A stretch of 64,000 bases of DNA, taken from NCBI GenBank assembly GCA_943846655.1, contig OX044352.1:992001-1056000 (forward strand). Reading direction: 5' to 3'. The first letter of the stretch is position 1. Each line of letters begins with the position of its first letter. Below the pieces are notes generated by a model that did no database searches, was not told where the DNA came from, and saw only the letters and a list, made by a program, of their open reading frames with translations. This document shows positions 44,808 through 53,226 of the stretch, one piece after another. Origin of the DNA: Porticoccus sp002390525 (GTDB taxonomy: Bacteria > Pseudomonadota > Gammaproteobacteria > Pseudomonadales > Porticoccaceae). Position numbers and translations under genes: made by a program.

Positions 44808-45143
44808 ATGTCATTAGATCTTTTTCAAGTTGCAATTGCTGCTCCCGCACCAGTTGCTCAAGAACCAAACCCTATGTACACGCTTCTAATGTTTGCAGGT
44901 TTATTTATATTTATGTACTTCCTTATCATTCGACCGCAAAGGAAAAGAGCTAAAGAGCATAAAGAGTTAACAGCATCATTGAAAAAAGGTGATGAGATAG
45001 TAATGAATAGTGGTTTATTAGGCAAAATAACTTCTTTGGATGACCTATATATAACAATACAAGCCTCCTCCAATGTTGAATTGAAGTTTCAAAGAGCCTC
45101 GGTTCATGCAGTATTACCGAAGGGAACTGTCAAAAAAACCTAA
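44808..45143 (+). CDS. yajC: Preprotein translocase subunit YajC
   Basis: A 111-residue protein with one N-terminal membrane helix (YTLLMFAGLFIFMYFLIIRPQRKR) and a small cytosolic domain with LKKGDEIVMNSGLLGKITSL, the YajC signature. An alanine/proline-rich stretch precedes the helix. YajC associates with SecDF and the holotranslocon. The usual neighbours (tgt, secD, secF) are absent: the gene here sits between bcp and a 5'-nucleotidase. Confidence 0.94.
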   Translation: MSLDLFQVAIAAPAPVAQEPNPMYTLLMFAGLFIFMYFLIIRPQRKRAKEHKELTASLKKGDEIVMNSGLLGKITSLDDLYITIQASSNVELKFQRASVHAVLPKGTVKKT

Positions 45144-45210
45144 TAGTTTTACTCTAGATCTTTTTGCTGTAAATATAAATTATGTTTCCGTATTTATAAG
45201 GACATGAATA

Positions 45211-46113
45211 GTGACAGTAAAATTTGGTGATAAATTAGTTATAGCTATATCTTCTCGAGCACTTTTCAATCTTGATGAAAGTCATAAAGTCTTTCAGGAT
45301 CATGGTTTAGATGCTTATTTTCAGTACCAGGTTGAACATGAAGATGAGGTCCTTGATCCTGGTGAAGCTTTTCCTTTAGTAAATAAATTATTAAAAATTA
45401 ATGAAAATTTAGGTGGAGAACCAAGAGTAGAAGTCATTCTGTTGTCTCGAAATTCAGCTGATTCGGGATTAAGAGTATTCAATTCAATAGAGCACTATAA
45501 GCTGAATATCACTCGTGCTGCTTTTTGTGGCGGTGAAAGTCCATATCGATATGTATCAGCTTTTGGCTGTCACCTCTTCTTATCTAACAATGCTGAAGAT
45601 GTCCGTAATGCTTTAAGTAGCGGGGTTGCTGCGGCAACCTTGTTGTCATCAAAAGTTCAAGAAAAATCGGGAAATGAGATCCGCTTTGCTTTTGATGGTG
45701 ATGCGGTACTATTTTCTGATGCCTCTGAAAGAATATATAAGCAAGACGGTCTCGATGCTTTCACTAAAAATGAAAAGATATCAGCAAAAAAACCTATGGA
45801 TGGAGGCCCTTTTAAAAATTTTTTACACGCATTACAAATATTACAAGCAGAATTTTCAGAGAGAACATGCCCTATAAGAACAGCTTTAGTTACTGCTCGA
45901 TCTGCCCCGGCTCATGAGCGTGTCATAAGAACTTTAAGGGCTTGGGATATAAGGATTGATGAGTCATTGTTTCTTGGCGGGCTAGAGAAAGGCCAGTTCC
46001 TTAAGTCATATGGGGCAGACGTCTTTTTTGATGATCAACAAAAACATTGTGATTCAGCAAAATCTCATGTTGCTACTGGTCATGTGCCACACGGAATCGC
46101 TAATGAAAAGTGA
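45211..46113 (+). CDS. 5'-nucleotidase (cytosolic NT5C1-like family)
   Basis: A 300-residue protein of the family named for mammalian cytosolic 5'-nucleotidase I (PF06189 as I recall it). Blocks visible are VIAISSRALFNLDESHKVFQ at the N-terminus, VEVILLSRNSADSGLRVFNSIE and RAAFCGGESPYRYVSAFGCHLFLSNNAEDV in the middle, then RFAFDGDAVLFSDASE, a HAD-like DxD motif, and LFLGGLEKGQFLKSYGADVFFDDQ near the end. It should dephosphorylate nucleoside monophosphates in the cytoplasm. GTG at 45211 follows AAGGA at 45198-45202. It appears monocistronic. Confidence 0.88.
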   Translation: MTVKFGDKLVIAISSRALFNLDESHKVFQDHGLDAYFQYQVEHEDEVLDPGEAFPLVNKLLKINENLGGEPRVEVILLSRNSADSGLRVFNSIEHYKLNITRAAFCGGESPYRYVSAFGCHLFLSNNAEDVRNALSSGVAAATLLSSKVQEKSGNEIRFAFDGDAVLFSDASERIYKQDGLDAFTKNEKISAKKPMDGGPFKNFLHALQILQAEFSERTCPIRTALVTARSAPAHERVIRTLRAWDIRIDESLFLGGLEKGQFLKSYGADVFFDDQQKHCDSAKSHVATGHVPHGIANEK

Positions 46114-46135
46114 TAAATATAGTCCAAAAATACTA

Positions 46136-46927
46136 TTAAAAAACTATAAACTTGAGACCTACTCCTAGCAAAATTAGAGCTAAGAATGGCTGAAGAATCT
46201 CACTTGGTATTTTAGCAGCTAGTTTTGCGCCTAAATGAATGGCAGGAAGAGACCCCACCAATAAACTTACAAGTAAAACTAAATCAACGTTTCCAAGAAG
46301 AAATAGGTGGCTTAAACCTGCTATTAGAGTCAAGGGCACAGCATGTGCGATATCTGTCCCTATCACATGTAATGGTGGTAATTTCGGATATAGTACTAAT
46401 AATAACGCGGCACAAAACGCCCCAGCACCAACTGAAGAAAGCGTTACAAAAACTCCTAAGACTATTCCTACAAAAAAAGTTATATAATTTTTATCTTGTC
46501 CAAAAGATAAACTTTGGTTAACAGGGGTTCTTCCGGCGACATTCTTCAGATAACGATTGAATAGAATTACAAGTGCTGTTAAGACAAGCATCACACCTAA
46601 GGTTGTTGTCAATAATGACTGATATTCGTCTGCATTAGTGAAAATTAGATCAAGAAAAATAACTGTTACGATGGATGCCGGTATGCTTCCAGCTGCAAGC
46701 CATTTAACTAAAATCCAATTGATGCTTTTCTGTTTAGCATGGGCAAATACACCGCTAGACTTAGTTAACGAAGCATAAAGAAGATCTGTCCCAATAGCTA
46801 CATTGTATGGAATTCCTAAAAGGATCAAAAGGGGGGTCATTAATGAACCGCCACCAACACCCGTCATTCCAATAATAAGTCCAACAAAAGCGCCTGAAGC
46901 AACATAAAAGAAAAATTCTATCGGCAT
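46136..46927 (-). CDS. TauE/SafE family sulfite/sulfonate exporter-like permease
   Basis: A 263-residue membrane protein with seven or eight helices and the two TauE/SafE repeats: GAFVGLIIGMTGVGGGSLMTPLLILLG at the start and LGVFVTLSSVGAGAFCAALLLVLYP in the middle. Family members move sulfite, sulfoacetate or related organosulfur anions, usually outward. Divergent placement next to cysH, whose product makes sulfite, suggests a role in sulfite balance; this is inference from position, since TauE proteins are found in many contexts. Confidence 0.88.
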   Translation of the reverse strand: MPIEFFFYVASGAFVGLIIGMTGVGGGSLMTPLLILLGIPYNVAIGTDLLYASLTKSSGVFAHAKQKSINWILVKWLAAGSIPASIVTVIFLDLIFTNADEYQSLLTTTLGVMLVLTALVILFNRYLKNVAGRTPVNQSLSFGQDKNYITFFVGIVLGVFVTLSSVGAGAFCAALLLVLYPKLPPLHVIGTDIAHAVPLTLIAGLSHLFLLGNVDLVLLVSLLVGSLPAIHLGAKLAAKIPSEILQPFLALILLGVGLKFIVF

Positions 46928-47088
46928 CTATAGTTCCAATCAATACAATGGCTGGCAACTCTAACAATTTATATGAAGTCTTCAAAGTAATAGTTTTTTT
47001 ATTTAAAAATTTTTCAATCCCGCTTACTGTTAGTTATCTCGTAAATAAGTTAAAATTTCACAATTACTTTTTTACTAAAGAGAGATTT

Positions 47089-47709
47089 ATGTCACTAGAT
47101 CTAATCAAAATAAACAAAGAGCTCAGAAAAGAAACCCCAAAAAATATTGTTAAATGGGCCTCTAGTCAAGCGGATAAGGCTATAGTAACAACTAATTTTA
47201 GACCTTATGAAGCTACATTGATACATGCTTGTGTAAATGTTTTTCCCTCTATTCCAGTTATATGGTGTGACTCAGGATATAATACTGATGCCACATATAA
47301 GCATGCTGAGACCTTGATATCAGACTTATCGTTAAATATTTTTCTTTATGTTCCACAGCAGTCCGCCGCGCACCGTAATATAGTTATGGGAGGTATTCCA
47401 GATATTGACAGTGATCTTCATGCTATTTTTACTGATCAGGTTAAGCTAGAACCGTTTAAGCGTGCTATTAAGGAGCATCAACCAAATCTTTGGTTTACCA
47501 ATTTGCGAAAAGGGCAAACACAGTTTAGGGATACATTAGACATTGTTAGCCAAAGTGGAGATGGTATTATTAAGGTAAGTCCTTTTTTTCATTGGACAGA
47601 TGAGGATCTAGATATTTATTTAAAAGATCATGGTTTACCAAATGAAAATGATTACTATGATCCTACAAAAGTTCACGGAAATAGAGAGTGCGGTTTACAT
47701 ACTCAGTAA
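47089..47709 (+). CDS. cysH: Phosphoadenylyl-sulfate (PAPS) reductase-like protein
   Basis: A 206-residue adenine-nucleotide alpha-hydrolase-fold reductase. The C-terminal catalytic motif is RECGLHTQ. VIWCDSGYNTDATYKHAE corresponds to the nucleotide-binding strand and LWFTNLRKGQTQFR to the sulfate-binding arginines. The CC...C pairs that bind the [4Fe-4S] cluster in APS reductases are absent: VKLEPFKRAI aligns where those have the cysteine pair. This points to the cluster-free PAPS type, despite thrH-pabB neighbours matching Pseudomonas. ATG 47089 with AAAGAGAGA upstream is a better start than the 47-codon upstream extension. The protein is shorter than E. coli CysH (244). Confidence 0.85.
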   Translation: MSLDLIKINKELRKETPKNIVKWASSQADKAIVTTNFRPYEATLIHACVNVFPSIPVIWCDSGYNTDATYKHAETLISDLSLNIFLYVPQQSAAHRNIVMGGIPDIDSDLHAIFTDQVKLEPFKRAIKEHQPNLWFTNLRKGQTQFRDTLDIVSQSGDGIIKVSPFFHWTDEDLDIYLKDHGLPNENDYYDPTKVHGNRECGLHTQ

Positions 47710-47747
47710 TTTTATAACTCCTTTATTTTTTATCAGAGGTATAGCTT

Positions 47748-48365
47748 GTGGAAATTGCGTGTCTAGATTTAGAGGGTGTCTTGATTCCAGAAATATGGGT
47801 AGCATTCGCAGAAAAAACTGGTATCGATGAGCTTAAAAGAACAACTCGTGATGAACCTGACTATAGTATTTTGATGAGGTATAGACTAGATATTCTCAAT
47901 AAAAATAATCTTGGTTTAATAGAAATACAAGAAGTGATAAATACTTTATCTCCACTAGATGGAGCAAAAGATTTTCTTGATTGGCTACGCGAGCGCTTTC
48001 AGGTCGTTATACTTTCAGATACCTTCTATGATTTTGCTCAACCACTCATGAGGCAGCTTGGATACCCAGCCTTGCTTTGTCATCAATTACATGTAGATGA
48101 AGATAATAAGCTCATAGGCTACAAGTTAAGGCAAGCAAACCCCAAACGCCAAGCAATTGTGGGTTTTAAGAGCATGTACTATCGAACTATTGCCGCAGGA
48201 GACTCATATAATGATATAACAATGCTTACTGAGGCAGATGCTGGAATTCTTTTTCATGCACCACAAAATGTAACGAAAGAATTTCCTCAGTTCCCGACAG
48301 TTAACGATTTTAGTTCTCTGAAAATGGAGTTTATCAAGGCAAGCACCCGAAAAATAAGACTCTAA
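47748..48365 (+). CDS. thrH: Bifunctional phosphoserine phosphatase / homoserine phosphotransferase ThrH
   Basis: A 205-residue HAD-superfamily protein, near-identical in pattern to Pseudomonas ThrH: EIACLDLEGVLIPEIWVAFAEKTGID at the start (nucleophile D7, E9), LRERFQVVILSDTFYDFAQPLMRQLG, and GDSYNDITMLTEADAGILFHAP. ThrH can dephosphorylate phosphoserine and pass the phosphate to homoserine, joining serine and threonine synthesis. GTG at 47748 has AGAGGT seven bases upstream. cysH precedes it by 38 nt, and pabB is convergent, the same trio as in Pseudomonas. Confidence 0.95.
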   Translation: MEIACLDLEGVLIPEIWVAFAEKTGIDELKRTTRDEPDYSILMRYRLDILNKNNLGLIEIQEVINTLSPLDGAKDFLDWLRERFQVVILSDTFYDFAQPLMRQLGYPALLCHQLHVDEDNKLIGYKLRQANPKRQAIVGFKSMYYRTIAAGDSYNDITMLTEADAGILFHAPQNVTKEFPQFPTVNDFSSLKMEFIKASTRKIRL

Positions 48366-48410
48366 GTCTTTAAGAAAAAAGTAGAATTTAAGCTATTTTT
48401 TTACGCAAAA

Positions 48411-49802
48411 TTATAATTTAATTAAAAGACCTACTTTATCAAGAATTTCTTGATATTCATCTTCTGCATCTGAATCAGCCACTATGCCTCCACCACCCCA
48501 GCAGTGTATTTTATTGCCGTCAGACAAAATTGTGCGTATCGCAATATTTGTATCCATCAGTCCGTTAGCGCTTATATAACCAATACTTCCGCAATAAACT
48601 GATCTTTTGCATAGCTCTAACTCATCAATTATTTCCATAACTCTTTTTTTTGGAGCACCAGTTACAGAGCCACCAGGAAAACAATCTCTAAGTAGAGTTA
48701 AAGGTGTTGCCGTATCTTTAATAATCCCTGTTACCGTGCTTACTAAATGATGGACATTTTTAAAACTTTCGAGTTTAAATAATTCAGGTGTTTTTACGGA
48801 ACCAAGTTTACAATTTTTACTTAAATCGTTCCTAAGTAAATCTACAATCATTAGATTTTCAGCTTTATTTTTTTCACTATCAATTAGGGCCTTAGCTTTA
48901 ATAGCATCCTCTTGACTATTTTTACCTCGACTAACTGTCCCCTTAATGGGCTGCGTTGTAACCTGGTCGTCTTTAATTTTCAAAAAACGTTCTGGTGAGA
49001 AGGATAAAATAGCTTGCTTTGTTTTTCCTAGCTGATAATAACACCCATATGGTGCAGCCATTCGTATACGTAGATCTTTATATATTTTCCAGCTATCTTT
49101 TTTGGCAGAAGCTGAAAAATGTTGGGCGTAATTTATTTGATAACAATCACCTGCCAGAATATAATTTTTTGCTTTTTTTACAGTATCAAGATAATGTGAT
49201 TTTTTGGTAGAGCAAGAAAGTTTGTATAATTTTTTTTCATTTGAATCAGTATTTTGTGGAACTTTATTAATACAATTTATAATTTTATTTTTTAATTCTT
49301 TCGGACATTTAGCATTAAAAAAAAGCCATGCTTTTTTAGAAAAATGATCTATTGTTAAAGCCCATTCGTATAGTCCGATACGCATATCGGGAAGAGTATC
49401 GAGTTTTGGCAGTTTATGAGTTGGACTTCTGCCAAGATCATACCCAAAATAACCAGCTAATCCACCAGTAAATGGATAGTTGATATATTGTTGATCCTTA
49501 GACTGTATGGTGGAGAGCAATTTCTCGCAGAGATCAAACGGCTCATTTGTATAATCTTTAGTGCACGTAAGAGTTTTTTTTGTTGTGATTTTTCCGTTTG
49601 TTTCGAGTGTGACTGAAGGATTTGCTGTTATTATGTCAAATTGACCGCTTGAACAAACTGGATGACCTGAATCGAACCATAATGCGTCTGGCAGATGTCG
49701 TAAAGAGTTAAAGAATTCCTCAGCGTTCTCCTTATAGGTAAGATCAACAATTTCAGCTTTTTCCATAGTATAATAGTTTACGTTACTTCTTTTTAATTTC
49801 AA
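48411..49802 (-). CDS. pabB: Aminodeoxychorismate synthase component I
   Basis: A 463-residue chorismate-utilising enzyme. The TTQPIKGTVSRG motif has the PIKGT lysine diagnostic for PabB (anthranilate synthases have PIAGT). FSPERFLKI, LMIVDLLRNDLSKNC and the C-terminal CFPGGSVTGAPKKRVMEIIDELE block confirm the family. It makes aminodeoxychorismate for p-aminobenzoate, the folate precursor, with a glutamine amidotransferase PabA not in the window. It ends 46 nt from convergent thrH without a visible terminator. Confidence 0.95.
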   Translation of the reverse strand: MKLKRSNVNYYTMEKAEIVDLTYKENAEEFFNSLRHLPDALWFDSGHPVCSSGQFDIITANPSVTLETNGKITTKKTLTCTKDYTNEPFDLCEKLLSTIQSKDQQYINYPFTGGLAGYFGYDLGRSPTHKLPKLDTLPDMRIGLYEWALTIDHFSKKAWLFFNAKCPKELKNKIINCINKVPQNTDSNEKKLYKLSCSTKKSHYLDTVKKAKNYILAGDCYQINYAQHFSASAKKDSWKIYKDLRIRMAAPYGCYYQLGKTKQAILSFSPERFLKIKDDQVTTQPIKGTVSRGKNSQEDAIKAKALIDSEKNKAENLMIVDLLRNDLSKNCKLGSVKTPELFKLESFKNVHHLVSTVTGIIKDTATPLTLLRDCFPGGSVTGAPKKRVMEIIDELELCKRSVYCGSIGYISANGLMDTNIAIRTILSDGNKIHCWGGGGIVADSDAEDEYQEILDKVGLLIKL

Positions 49803-49899
49803 TGATGTTCGTGGTTTTGATTAGATTGATTTTTCGCTAAAAAGTAGAAAATACAGTGTAAATTACAGTTTTTTCAGTTATTTGGTAAAAGGAGTTTAT

Positions 49900-50400
49900 A
49901 TGAAATATTCAACCCCTGATCTATGTGATGATAATCCAGATTTAATATGTGTATTAGAGCCTATGTTTGCTAGCTATGGAGCCAGAGATTCTTTTTGTGG
50001 AGAAATAGTAACTATAAAATGTTTTGAAGATAACTCACTGGTAAAAGAGAATGCAGGTAAACCTGGAGTAGGGAAGGTTTTAGTGGTGGACGGCGGTGGG
50101 TCCTTAAGGCGTGCCTTATTGGGTGATCTCATAGCAACTAATGCATCTGATAATAAATGGGAAGGAATAATAATTTATGGTTGTGTTCGTGATGTTGAAG
50201 TACTTGCTAATATTGATATTGGAATCCAAGCAATAGGAAGTGTGCCCCTAAAGACAGAAAAACGAGGAGTAGGAGAACTAAATGTTCCCTTAAGGTTTGG
50301 GGGTGTGTCTATAGTTCCAGGCGATTACATTTATGCAGATATCAATGGAGTAATAGTCTCACCTGAAAATCTCATACCAGAAGAAGAGATTATTATGTAA
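49900..50400 (+). CDS. rraA: Ribonuclease E activity regulator RraA
   Basis: A 166-residue RraA: MKYSTPDLCDDNPD at the start, then FCGEIVTIKCFEDNSLVKE, GKVLVVDGGGSLRRALLGDLIA, IIYGCVRDVEVLANIDIGIQAIGSVPLKT and GDYIYADINGVIVSPE. The trimer binds RNase E and lowers its activity. I chose ATG 49900, which has AAAGGAG at 49887-49893, rather than the TTG 49882 six codons upstream. A terminator follows immediately. Confidence 0.95.
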   Translation: MKYSTPDLCDDNPDLICVLEPMFASYGARDSFCGEIVTIKCFEDNSLVKENAGKPGVGKVLVVDGGGSLRRALLGDLIATNASDNKWEGIIIYGCVRDVEVLANIDIGIQAIGSVPLKTEKRGVGELNVPLRFGGVSIVPGDYIYADINGVIVSPENLIPEEEIIM

Positions 50401-50407
50401 GAAAAAG

Positions 50408-50431
50408 AGGCTGCGAATGCAGCCTTTTTTT
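50408..50431. terminator. Rho-independent terminator between rraA and aceA
   Basis: AGGCTGC-GAAT-GCAGCCT is a perfect 7-bp stem with a tetraloop, followed by seven T. Five A residues on the left provide a short U-run on the other strand, so it can also serve the convergent isocitrate lyase gene. Confidence 0.9.
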
Positions 50432-50441
50432 ATTTTATTTA

Positions 50442-52040
50442 TTAAAATTGATTCATAGTGTTATCTTTACCTGAAGCCTTTAAAGCAGCTTCACCTGCAA
50501 AGTATTCTTTATGATCATCACCCATATCAGAACCCGCCATGTTTTGATGTTTCACACATGCAATACTTTGGCGTATCTCTTTTCTTTGGACGCCCGCAAC
50601 GTATCCAAGCATACCTTGATCACCAAAGTATTCTTTGGCAAGGTTGTCTGTAGATAAAGCAGCAGTATGATAAGTCGGCAACGTAATGAGATGATGAAAA
50701 ATGCCTGCTTCTTTTGATGCATCAGCCTGGAATGTTCGAATCTTTTCATCCGCCTCAATTGCTAATTCAGTATCATCATAGTTAACATTCATAAGGTCAT
50801 CACGGTTGTATGCAGAAACGTCTTTACCGCTTGATAACCATGCATCATAGCTTTGTTGGCGAAAATTTAATGTCCAATTAAATGAAGGACTGTTGTTGTA
50901 AACTAATTTAGCATCAGGTACTTGTTTCTTAATAGCATTAACCATTGCCCCGATTTGCGCAATATGAGGTTTTTCTGTTTCTATCCAAATAAGATCTGCT
51001 CCATTTTGCAATGAAGTAATGCAGTCGAGGACACAACGCTCTTCTCCAGTTCCCTGTTTAAATTGAAAGAGATTTGATGGGAGACGCTTTGGTTTCACAA
51101 TCTTGCCGTTTCGGTTGATCACAACGTCACCATTATCAAGTGAATCTAATGAGACTTCGTCACAATCAAGAAAAGAATTGTATTGATCACCTAGATCGCC
51201 AGGTTCTTTTGTGACAGCAATTTGTTTAGTGAGACCCGCTCCAAGAGAATCAGTTCGGGCTACAATTACACCATTATCTACACCAAGCTCAAGAAAAGCA
51301 TAGCGAACAGCACGAATTTTTGCTAGGAAATCTTCATGAGGTACAGTAACTTTACCATCTTGATGGCCGCATTGTTTTTCATCTGAAACTTGATTCTCAA
51401 TTTGTATACAACATGCCCCAGCTTCTATCATTTGCTTAGCCATTAAATAAGTCGCCTCTGCGTTACCAAAACCAGCATCAATGTCAGCAATAATTGGGAC
51501 TACGTGTGTTTTATAGGAATCAACAATTGACTGTATATTTTTTTCTAAACCTTTATCACCTGATTCTCTGGCAGCATCTATCTGGCGAAAAAGCCCACCA
51601 AGTTCGCGAGCATCAGCCTGTCTGAGAAAGGTATAAAGTTCTGCAATTAACGATGCAACAGAAGTTTTTTCATGCATAGATTGATCTGGAAGGGGACCAA
51701 ATTCTGAACGAAGGGCTGCTACCATCCAGCCTGAAAGGTATAAATATCGTCGATCTGTATCCCCTTCAAAATGTTTCTTAATCGATATCATTTTTTGTTG
51801 GCCTATGAAGCCATGCCAACAACCTAGTGATTGTGTATATTTTGCTGGATCCGCATCATATGCAGCCATGTCCTTACGCATTAGATCTGCTGTATATTTG
51901 GCAATATCTAAACCAGTTTTAAATTGATTCTGAGCACGCATTCTCGCTACTGACTCAGGAATAATATCATTCCAACCATTACCATTTTTCTTACGCAACG
52001 ACGCTACAGCATCAATATCTTTATTATAGTTTGACATCAC
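50442..52040 (-). CDS. aceA: Isocitrate lyase
   Basis: A 532-residue isocitrate lyase of the longer Pseudomonas/Acinetobacter type (E. coli AceA is 434). VVPIIADIDAGFGNAEATY carries the metal-binding aspartates. The catalytic cysteine is C224 in EKQCGHQDGK, the KKCGH-equivalent loop, and IWIETEKPHI is also present. It splits isocitrate to glyoxylate and succinate, the first glyoxylate-shunt step. A LysR gene is divergent and malate synthase G follows that, so the shunt is one locus. Confidence 0.97.
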   Translation of the reverse strand: MMSNYNKDIDAVASLRKKNGNGWNDIIPESVARMRAQNQFKTGLDIAKYTADLMRKDMAAYDADPAKYTQSLGCWHGFIGQQKMISIKKHFEGDTDRRYLYLSGWMVAALRSEFGPLPDQSMHEKTSVASLIAELYTFLRQADARELGGLFRQIDAARESGDKGLEKNIQSIVDSYKTHVVPIIADIDAGFGNAEATYLMAKQMIEAGACCIQIENQVSDEKQCGHQDGKVTVPHEDFLAKIRAVRYAFLELGVDNGVIVARTDSLGAGLTKQIAVTKEPGDLGDQYNSFLDCDEVSLDSLDNGDVVINRNGKIVKPKRLPSNLFQFKQGTGEERCVLDCITSLQNGADLIWIETEKPHIAQIGAMVNAIKKQVPDAKLVYNNSPSFNWTLNFRQQSYDAWLSSGKDVSAYNRDDLMNVNYDDTELAIEADEKIRTFQADASKEAGIFHHLITLPTYHTAALSTDNLAKEYFGDQGMLGYVAGVQRKEIRQSIACVKHQNMAGSDMGDDHKEYFAGEAALKASGKDNTMNQF

Positions 52041-52086
52041 AGTTCCTTAGCCACATTAATTTAATTTTGTAAAAAAACATCTAGAA

Positions 52087-52095
52087 ATTATAGCA
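52087..52095 (-). promoter_or_regulatory. Extended -10 promoter of aceA
   Basis: The minus strand reads TGCTATAAT, an extended -10 element with a perfect TATAAT. No match to TTGACA exists at the right distance, which suggests activator help. TCAGTATT direct repeats at 52099-52106 and 52133-52140 lie just upstream and are candidate LysR contacts. Confidence 0.5.
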
Positions 52096-52156
52096 ATCTC
52101 AGTATTATTTATATACCCTATAGACATTATTTTCAGTATTTATGGTGTGAATATCG

Positions 52157-53095
52157 ATGAGCATGCGAAATATAGATTTAAATCTGCTGGTTTTTTTGGA
52201 TGTATTACTTAAAGAAAGAAATGTTACAAGAGCCGCTGAAAGTTTAGGCATTAGTCAACCGGCTATGAGCAATGGTCTCAGAAGGTTGCGCGATCTTTTT
52301 GGCGATCCTCTATTAGTTAGAACAAGTGATGGTATGAAGCCAACCGAAAGAGCAGAGCTTCTTCAACCATTGGTACGCGATGTTCTTGCATCTGTTGAGC
52401 AAGCTGTTGAACCGAAACAAAAATTCAACGAAAAAAAAGCAAATAGGGTATTTAGAATCTCTGTAAGTGACTACACAGAGTCAACTTTGCTCCCACATCT
52501 GCTGCGAAGGTTGAGCTCAGAAGCACCCCATGTAATATTAGATGTTCTAACACCAAGTGATATAAGTTATCAAAATGTTGAGCAGGGCACCGTTGATTTA
52601 GTCATAAATAGATTTGATGTTTTGCCTCAATCTTTCCATCAGATGACGATTTGGCGTGATACATTTTCATGTCTTTTTAGCCACTCTAATCCGATAGCCG
52701 AAAACTTTAATCTAAAAAATTACTTGGATTCAGAGCATGTATGGGTAAATAAAACTGGAATGGGTGCTGGCGTAGGCATGGAACCCGGCTCCTCTAAAAC
52801 CTTAGGCTGGGTAGATGAGGCCCTTACCCAAATAGGTGAAAAAAGACGTATTCGTGTATTCACTAGACATTATCAAGCCGCAATGCGTTTGGCAGAATTA
52901 CCGGATCTTATTGTCACTATACCTACAAAAGCAGCTAGGTTATTACAAGATAACCCATCTGTAATTATTAAGGATCCACCTTTTTATATTCCAGAAATCG
53001 AATTAAAAATGGCATGGAGTCCTTTAGTTCAGCATAATCCAGCACATCAATGGCTTCGTCGTTTAATAGCTGATGTTGCAAGAGCACTAGACTAA
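52157..53095 (+). CDS. LysR family transcriptional regulator, probable glyoxylate-shunt regulator
   Basis: A 312-residue LysR protein. The winged helix-turn-helix is RNVTRAAESLGISQPAMSNGLRRLRDLFGDPLLVR (residues about 21-55). The effector domain resembles the group near NodD/SyrM and PcaQ-like proteins (FRISVSDYTESTLLPHLLRRL). It is divergent from aceA (116-nt gap) and 131 nt upstream of malate synthase G, so it very likely controls one or both. The ligand is unknown. A second ATG two codons in is an alternative start. Confidence 0.88.
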   Translation: MSMRNIDLNLLVFLDVLLKERNVTRAAESLGISQPAMSNGLRRLRDLFGDPLLVRTSDGMKPTERAELLQPLVRDVLASVEQAVEPKQKFNEKKANRVFRISVSDYTESTLLPHLLRRLSSEAPHVILDVLTPSDISYQNVEQGTVDLVINRFDVLPQSFHQMTIWRDTFSCLFSHSNPIAENFNLKNYLDSEHVWVNKTGMGAGVGMEPGSSKTLGWVDEALTQIGEKRRIRVFTRHYQAAMRLAELPDLIVTIPTKAARLLQDNPSVIIKDPPFYIPEIELKMAWSPLVQHNPAHQWLRRLIADVARALD

Positions 53096-53226
53096 ATTTT
53101 CTAATTTAGAATGCTAACCTCTTGTGGTTCATTCGTTGAATAAATAACGAGAATATAGATACCTGAATTGATTATCAGTCCATTTATTCCATACAATTAC
53201 CTAAATTTATCAATGAGTGTAAAAAA

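Noticed and set aside
46948..47088. N-terminal extension of cysH upstream of ATG 47089
   Set aside because: The 47 extra codons have no homology to CysH that I can see, overlap the promoter region of the divergent permease, and ATG 47089 has a much better ribosome binding site.
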